Below, one piece after another: positions 5,665 to 9,742 of a stretch of 9,742 nt of DNA. Every line of letters starts with the position of its first letter. The first letter of the stretch is position 1. The stretch covers positions 1-9,742 of the forward strand of contig DLOP01000074.1 in the NCBI GenBank assembly GCA_002478505.1, given 5' to 3'. The translations under genes were made by a program, and so were the position numbers. A model generated the notes under the pieces. It was not told the origin of the DNA. It searched no databases and saw only the letters and a program-made list of their open reading frames with translations. Origin of the DNA: Lachnospiraceae bacterium UBA7481 (GTDB lineage: Bacteria > Bacillota > Clostridia > Lachnospirales > Lachnospiraceae).

Positions 5665-8085
5665 ATGAATTCAGCATTATCATGGATTAAAGCATATGTT
5701 CCGGAACTGGAATGCACCGATCAGGAGTATTTTGATAAAATGACATTGTCCGGAACAAAAGTAGAGGGATATGAGCGGCCGGACAAGAATCTGGAAAAGA
5801 TCGTCGTAGGCAGGATCGATTCCATTGAAAAGCATCCGGATGCGGATAAGCTCATTATCTGTCAGGTGGATGTAGGGACAGAGACATTACAGATCGTAAC
5901 GGGCGCACCGAATGTCAACGTTGGTGATCTGGTGCCGGTGGTATTGGACGGCGGAAAGGTAGCGGGCGGTCATGACGGCGGACCTCTTCCCGAGGATGGG
6001 ATCACGATCAAATGCGGAAAGCTGCGCGGCATTGATTCCTATGGAATGATGTGTTCCATTGAGGAACTTGGATCTGACCGGAATATGTATCCGGAAGCAC
6101 CGGAATACGGAATCTATATTTTTGAAAAGGACAGCTGCAGACCGGGTGATGACGCTGTTGAAGTACTTGGCCTGCATGATACGGTATTTGAATATGAGAT
6201 CACTTCTAACCGTGTGGACTGCTACAGTATCCTTGGCATTGCAAGGGAAGCGGCGGCGACCTTCGGCAAGCCCTTTGTCCCACCCGTGGTAGAGGTAAAA
6301 GGCGGAGGGGGCGATATCTCTGACTATATTTCAGTAGAGGTAGTGGATACGGATCTCTGCTCCAGATATTGTTCCAAGGTATGTAAGAATATCAAGATCG
6401 CGCCGTCGCCCAAGTGGATGCAGAGACGCCTTGCGGCAAGCGGTATCCGGCCGATCAACAATCTGGTGGATATTACAAACTATGTCATGGCGGAGTATGG
6501 CCAGCCGATGCATGCGTTTGATTTGGATATGATTGCGGGACATAAGATCATCGTGCGCCGCGCAAAGGACGGAGATCAGTTCCAGACACTGGACGGACAG
6601 ATGCGGACCATGGATTCGGATGTATTGATGATCTGTGACGCTGAGAAGGAGATCGGTATTGCCGGTATCATGGGCGGAGAGAATTCCAAGATCACAGATG
6701 ATGTTAAGACTGTTGTATTCGAGGCAGCAACCTTCCATGGCGCGAATATCAGAAAGAGCGCAAAGCGTATTGGATTAAGAACGGATGCTTCCGGTATCTT
6801 TGAAAAGGGACTGGATCCGAGAAATGCAGAGGCAGCGATCATGCGTGCATGCCAGCTGATCGAGGAACTGGGCTGCGGTGAGGTGGTGGACGGCATGATC
6901 GATGTCTGCCAGCCGCTAAAGGAGTTAAACAGGATAAAATTTGAGCCGGAGAAAATCAATGCATTGTTAGGCACTGAGATTCCGAGGGAGGATATGCTGG
7001 CTGTTTTTGACCGTCTGGAGATCAAACATGATGATGACGATATGCTGACGATCCCATCCTTTAGACAGGATCTGGAGGGCTTTGCGGATATTGCGGAGGA
7101 AGTTGCGAGATTCTATGGATATGATAAGATTCCGGTATCGCTGCCGAGATCTTCCGCAACTGCCGGAAAGCTTTCCTATAAATTAAGGATCGAACAGAAG
7201 GCAAGGGATATTGCGGAATACTGCGGATTTTCTCAGGGTATGTGTTATTCTTTTGAAAGTCCGAAGGTATTTGATAAGCTGCTGATCCCGGAAGAGGATG
7301 AACTGCGGAAAGCGGTGGTTATTTCCAATCCGCTTGGGGAGGATTTTTCCATCATGCGTACACTGCCGATCAATGGCATGCTGACTTCTCTTTCAACAAA
7401 TTATAACCGTCGGAATAAGGATGTCAGGTTGTATGAATTAGGAAATATCTATCTGCCTAAGAGTCTGCCTGTGACGGAACTGCCGGATGAACGGATGCAG
7501 TTTACGCTTGGCATGTATGGGGAAGGTGACTTCTTTACGATGAAGGGAGTGGTCGAAGAATTCTTAGAGGCAGTCGGTATGAAGAAGATCTGTATCTATG
7601 ATCCGAATGCCGGAAAGACCTTTTTACATCCCGGACGTCAGGCGAATATCATATATGATGATGTGGTTATTGGTTATCTGGGTGAGGTGCATCCCATGGT
7701 ATGCGCTGGTTATTCCATCAAAACCAAGGTGTATATCGCGGTGCTGGATATGCCGTCGATCGTACCTATGACAAGTTTTGACCGCAAATATACCGGCATT
7801 GCAAAATATCCGGCTGTTGCAAGGGATATCAGTATGGTTGTGCCGAAGGAGGTGCTTGCGGGGGATATCGAGAAGATGATCCGCCAGCGCGGTGGAAAGA
7901 TCCTGGAGAGCGTCCGGCTGTTTGATATTTATGAAGGGGATCAGATCAAAGAAGGATTTAAGTCGATTGCATATTCTTTGTCATTTAGGGATATGACTAA
8001 GACATTGAATGAAGAAGACGTGAATACCGTTATGAAGAAGATTCTGAATGGGTTGGAGAGTATGAAGATCGAACTGCGGTCATAA
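5665..8085 (+). CDS. pheT: Phenylalanyl-tRNA synthetase beta subunit
   Basis: Beta subunit of phenylalanyl-tRNA synthetase. It binds tRNA-Phe and carries the site that removes mischarged tyrosine. The 806 residues are full length. Domains in order: an N-terminal EMAP/OB tRNA-binding domain (about 40-150: VVGRIDSIEKHPDADKLIIC, QIVTGAPNV); the FEYEITSNRVDCYSILGIAREAAA linker (about 174-197); the B3/B4 editing domain (about 210-390: RPINNLVDITNYVMAEYGQP, then HAFD); the B5 domain (about 405-480: INALLGTEIPREDMLAVFDRLEI); the catalytic-like core (DIAEEVARFYGYDKIP onward); and the C-terminal ferredoxin-fold anticodon-binding domain (about 712-806: KYPAVARDISMVVPKEVL to the end). The ATG has GGAGGA 7 bases upstream. 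It is co-transcribed with pheS under the T-box, as in most Firmicutes. Nothing is missing or truncated. Confidence 0.97.
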   Translation: MNSALSWIKAYVPELECTDQEYFDKMTLSGTKVEGYERPDKNLEKIVVGRIDSIEKHPDADKLIICQVDVGTETLQIVTGAPNVNVGDLVPVVLDGGKVAGGHDGGPLPEDGITIKCGKLRGIDSYGMMCSIEELGSDRNMYPEAPEYGIYIFEKDSCRPGDDAVEVLGLHDTVFEYEITSNRVDCYSILGIAREAAATFGKPFVPPVVEVKGGGGDISDYISVEVVDTDLCSRYCSKVCKNIKIAPSPKWMQRRLAASGIRPINNLVDITNYVMAEYGQPMHAFDLDMIAGHKIIVRRAKDGDQFQTLDGQMRTMDSDVLMICDAEKEIGIAGIMGGENSKITDDVKTVVFEAATFHGANIRKSAKRIGLRTDASGIFEKGLDPRNAEAAIMRACQLIEELGCGEVVDGMIDVCQPLKELNRIKFEPEKINALLGTEIPREDMLAVFDRLEIKHDDDDMLTIPSFRQDLEGFADIAEEVARFYGYDKIPVSLPRSSATAGKLSYKLRIEQKARDIAEYCGFSQGMCYSFESPKVFDKLLIPEEDELRKAVVISNPLGEDFSIMRTLPINGMLTSLSTNYNRRNKDVRLYELGNIYLPKSLPVTELPDERMQFTLGMYGEGDFFTMKGVVEEFLEAVGMKKICIYDPNAGKTFLHPGRQANIIYDDVVIGYLGEVHPMVCAGYSIKTKVYIAVLDMPSIVPMTSFDRKYTGIAKYPAVARDISMVVPKEVLAGDIEKMIRQRGGKILESVRLFDIYEGDQIKEGFKSIAYSLSFRDMTKTLNEEDVNTVMKKILNGLESMKIELRS

Positions 8086-8091
8086 GTAATT

Positions 8092-8144
8092 TTAGGTAAT
8101 TGCGAAACGATGGTTTTACATGCTTCCGTTGCGCAAATGCCTAA
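8092..8144 (+). other. Long imperfect hairpin after pheT
   Basis: TTAGGTA (8092-8098) pairs with TGCCTAA (8138-8144, one G-T), TTGCG (8100-8104) with CGCAA (8132-8136) and AACG (8106-8109) with CGTT (8127-8130). Only single A-A and A-G mismatches fall between these helices. No U-run follows, so termination here would be weak at best. It begins 6 bases after the pheT stop and may act as a 3' stabiliser or processing signal. Confidence 0.55.
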
Positions 8145-8159
8145 TAAGTAATTTATTAG
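8141..8159 (+). other. Hairpin directly before the aminopeptidase ribosome binding site
   Basis: CTAATAA (8141-8147) pairs perfectly with TTATTAG (8153-8159) around a five-base loop. Its 5' strand shares CTAA (8141-8144) with the 3' strand of the preceding long hairpin, so both cannot form fully at once. The Shine-Dalgarno AAAGGAG begins at 8160, the next base. Confidence 0.45.
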
Positions 8160-8166
8160 AAAGGAG
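8160..8166 (+). promoter_or_regulatory. Ribosome binding site of the M18 aminopeptidase gene
   Basis: AAAGGAG lies 11 bases before ATG at 8178 but only 2 bases before ATG at 8169. The second distance is too short for initiation, so the downstream ATG is the likelier start. Confidence 0.65.
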
Positions 8167-8177
8167 CAATGCTTCAA

Positions 8178-9602
8178 ATGGAAAGAAAAAGTGCATGGAC
8201 ATTATATTCCAAGACGGAATTAAAAAAAGTGGATGCTTACGCAAAGGCGTATATGGATTTCCTGAATAAGGGAAAGACAGAACGGGAATGTACGGATTAT
8301 ATCATCAATGAGATCGAGCGGGAAGGCTATCAGGAATTTGGCAGTCTGATGAAAAAGAAAAAGAAACTTGTCAAAGGCGATAAGGTCTATTTCTGCGGAA
8401 TGAATAAGATGCTGCTGATGTTTCAGGTCGGTACGGCACCGCTTGAAGAAGGCATGAACATTCTGGGCGCACATATTGATTCACCGCGTCTGGACGTGAA
8501 GGCGAATCCCCTGTATGAGGAGGGCGGTTTTGCTTATTTTGATACGCATTATTACGGAGGCATTAAAAAATATCAGTGGGTGACAATCCCGCTGGCGATC
8601 CATGGCGTGGTCGTCAAAAAGGACGGTACGACGGTTATCGTGAATGTGGGTGAGGAAGAAGACGATCCGGTATTTTTTATCTCCGACCTGCTGATCCACC
8701 TTGCCTCAGAGCAGATGGAAAAGAAGGCCAACAAGGTGGTGGAAGGCGAGGCGCTTGATGTGATCATTGCCAACAGTCCGCTGCCTCAACAGAGCAAACC
8801 GAAAGATAAGGAGAAGGACAAAGAGAAGAAAGCGGAGGAGAAGGAAGCGGTTAAGAAGAATGTGCTTGCCATCCTGAAGGAATATTATCAGATCGATGAG
8901 GAGGATTTCCACAGCGCAGAGTTGGAGATCGTTCCGGCAGGAAAGGCAAGGGAAGCGGGATTTGACAGGAGCATGATCCTCTCTTATGGACATGATGACC
9001 GTGTATGTGCATTTTCTTCCTACCGGGCAATGCTGGAGGTCAATGATGCCAGGCGCACTACCTGCTGCATCCTTACGGATAAAGAAGAGATCGGAAGCGT
9101 CGGCGCGACGGGGATGAAATCCAGATTTTTTGAAAACAGCGTTGCGGAACTGATGAATGCAATGGGATGTTACAGCGAACTGGCGCTAAGACGCGTGCTT
9201 GCCAATTCGTTTATGCTGTCTTCTGATGTAACAAGCGGCTTTGATCCGCTTTATAAGTCCAGCTTTGACAAGAAAAATGTTGCGATGCTGGGGTATGGAT
9301 TTGACTTTTGTAAATTTACCGGTTCCCGTGGTAAATCGGGTTCTAATGATGCCAATGCGGAATATCTCGGCAAGATCAGAAAGATCATGGATGATGCCGG
9401 CGCGATGTATCAGATGTCAGAGCTAGGCAAGGTTGATCTTGGCGGAGGCGGCACCATCGCTTATATCATGGCACTGTACGGCATGAACGTCATCGACTGC
9501 GGCGTACCCGTAATGAACATGCATGCGCCGTATGAAGCCATCAGCAAGGCGGATATCTACGAAAACAAAAAGGGGTATATCGCGTTTCTAAGAAATGCGT
9601 AA
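8178..9602 (+). CDS. M18-family zinc aminopeptidase
   Basis: Cytoplasmic metalloaminopeptidase of peptidase family M18 (aspartyl aminopeptidase / aminopeptidase I type), which removes N-terminal residues from peptides using two metal ions. The 474 residues are normal for the family. Expected metal and catalytic residues are all visible: H99 and D101 in AHIDSPRLDVK, D273/D274 in SYGHDDRVCAF, the Glu pair E303/E304 in DKEEIGSVGATG, D350 in LSSDVTSGFDP, and H449 in VMNMHAPYEAISKAD. The DVTSGFDP form, rather than the DMAHAVHP of eukaryotic enzymes, fits a bacterial subgroup. A Lys/Glu-rich segment (207-227) interrupts the middle region and is probably a surface loop. Substrate preference cannot be read from the sequence. 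The start at 8178 is chosen on ribosome binding site spacing; ATG at 8169 would add MLQ. It follows pheT by about 90 bp with no convincing terminator and precedes queA by 23 bp. Confidence 0.93.
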   Translation: MERKSAWTLYSKTELKKVDAYAKAYMDFLNKGKTERECTDYIINEIEREGYQEFGSLMKKKKKLVKGDKVYFCGMNKMLLMFQVGTAPLEEGMNILGAHIDSPRLDVKANPLYEEGGFAYFDTHYYGGIKKYQWVTIPLAIHGVVVKKDGTTVIVNVGEEEDDPVFFISDLLIHLASEQMEKKANKVVEGEALDVIIANSPLPQQSKPKDKEKDKEKKAEEKEAVKKNVLAILKEYYQIDEEDFHSAELEIVPAGKAREAGFDRSMILSYGHDDRVCAFSSYRAMLEVNDARRTTCCILTDKEEIGSVGATGMKSRFFENSVAELMNAMGCYSELALRRVLANSFMLSSDVTSGFDPLYKSSFDKKNVAMLGYGFDFCKFTGSRGKSGSNDANAEYLGKIRKIMDDAGAMYQMSELGKVDLGGGGTIAYIMALYGMNVIDCGVPVMNMHAPYEAISKADIYENKKGYIAFLRNA

Positions 9603-9625
9603 AACATCAGAAAGAATATTTAGGT

Positions 9626-9742
9626 ATGGAAACAGGATTTCATAAATCGGATTATTATTATGAACTGCCGGAGGATCTGATCGCTCAGGATCCTCTGGCA
9701 GATCGTGCTTCTTCAAGGCTTATGGTTTTGGATAAGGAGACC
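9626..9742 (+). CDS. queA: tRNA preQ1 ribosyltransferase-isomerase QueA, N-terminal part
   Basis: The first 39 codons of a gene cut by the window end. The peptide contains YYYELPEDLIAQDPLADRAS followed by SRLMVLDKET, which matches the conserved N-terminus of S-adenosylmethionine:tRNA ribosyltransferase-isomerase (YELPEELIAQ-P-DR--SRLLVLDR). That enzyme transfers and isomerises the ribosyl group of S-adenosylmethionine onto preQ1 at position 34 of GUN-anticodon tRNAs, giving epoxyqueuosine. The ATG at 9626 is the only reasonable start in the visible sequence, but its ribosome binding site is poor (TAGG one base before the ATG; AGAAAG further up). It sits 23 bp after the aminopeptidase stop, so it is probably co-transcribed or translationally assisted. 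Most of the gene is outside the window. Confidence 0.9.
   Translation, partial: METGFHKSDYYYELPEDLIAQDPLADRASSRLMVLDKET

Noticed and set aside
6331..7025. Minus-strand reading frames of 135 and 149 codons inside pheT
   Set aside because: They lie wholly opposite a full-length, strongly conserved pheT, their translations look like antisense of it, and they have no family signature or ribosome binding site I can see.
8115..8147. Separate promoter for the aminopeptidase gene (TTTACA at 8115-8120)
   Set aside because: No acceptable -10 hexamer lies 16-18 bp downstream.
1..9742. A new defence, mobile or biosynthetic system
   Set aside because: The genes are sporulation, membrane, tRNA charging, peptidase and tRNA modification functions, all co-oriented, with no integrase, transposase, repeat array, toxin-antitoxin pair or clear base-composition shift.

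Overview
The window looks like ordinary chromosome from an anaerobic, endospore-forming Firmicute, most likely a Clostridia/Lachnospiraceae-type organism. The reasons are a SpoIID-family sporulation protein, a T-box leader in front of pheST, strong AGGAGG-type ribosome binding sites, PheS with the CxxC...CxxC knuckle I recall from Bacillus PheS, and moderate GC. This is inferred from gene content; no 16S rRNA or other species marker is present. All genes read on the plus strand. I see no mobile element, CRISPR array, tRNA or rRNA, and nothing that amounts to a new multi-gene system.

Layout. Positions 1-1542 hold the 3' part of a SpoIID/LytB-domain gene whose 5' end lies outside the window. 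A YihY/BrkB-family membrane protein gene follows (1609-2484, probably a GTG start). It overlaps by four bases (ATGA) with a small two-helix membrane protein gene of unknown function (2481-2774). After a 102-bp gap carrying two GTTGACAT direct repeats comes a 393-residue membrane protein (2877-4058), built of four ~94-residue repeats of the 'mechanosensitive channel TM helix' type.

Positions 4059-4550 are regulatory. They hold a sigma-A-like promoter (4098-4126), a T-box riboswitch with a phenylalanine (UUC) specifier, an antiterminator (4366-4396) and a mutually exclusive terminator (4391-4428), then two more hairpins before pheS. pheS (4551-5570) and pheT (5665-8085) encode the two subunits of phenylalanyl-tRNA synthetase. 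The switch should let transcription reach them when uncharged tRNA-Phe accumulates.

After pheT comes an 83-bp gap with two overlapping, competing hairpins, then an M18-family metalloaminopeptidase gene (8178-9602). After 23 bp the first 39 codons of queA (tRNA queuosine synthesis) begin and run off the window end. pheST, the aminopeptidase and queA may be partly co-transcribed, since no convincing intrinsic terminator separates them. The points most worth a second look are the four-fold repeat protein, the extra hairpins downstream of the T-box terminator, and the competing hairpins before the aminopeptidase gene.
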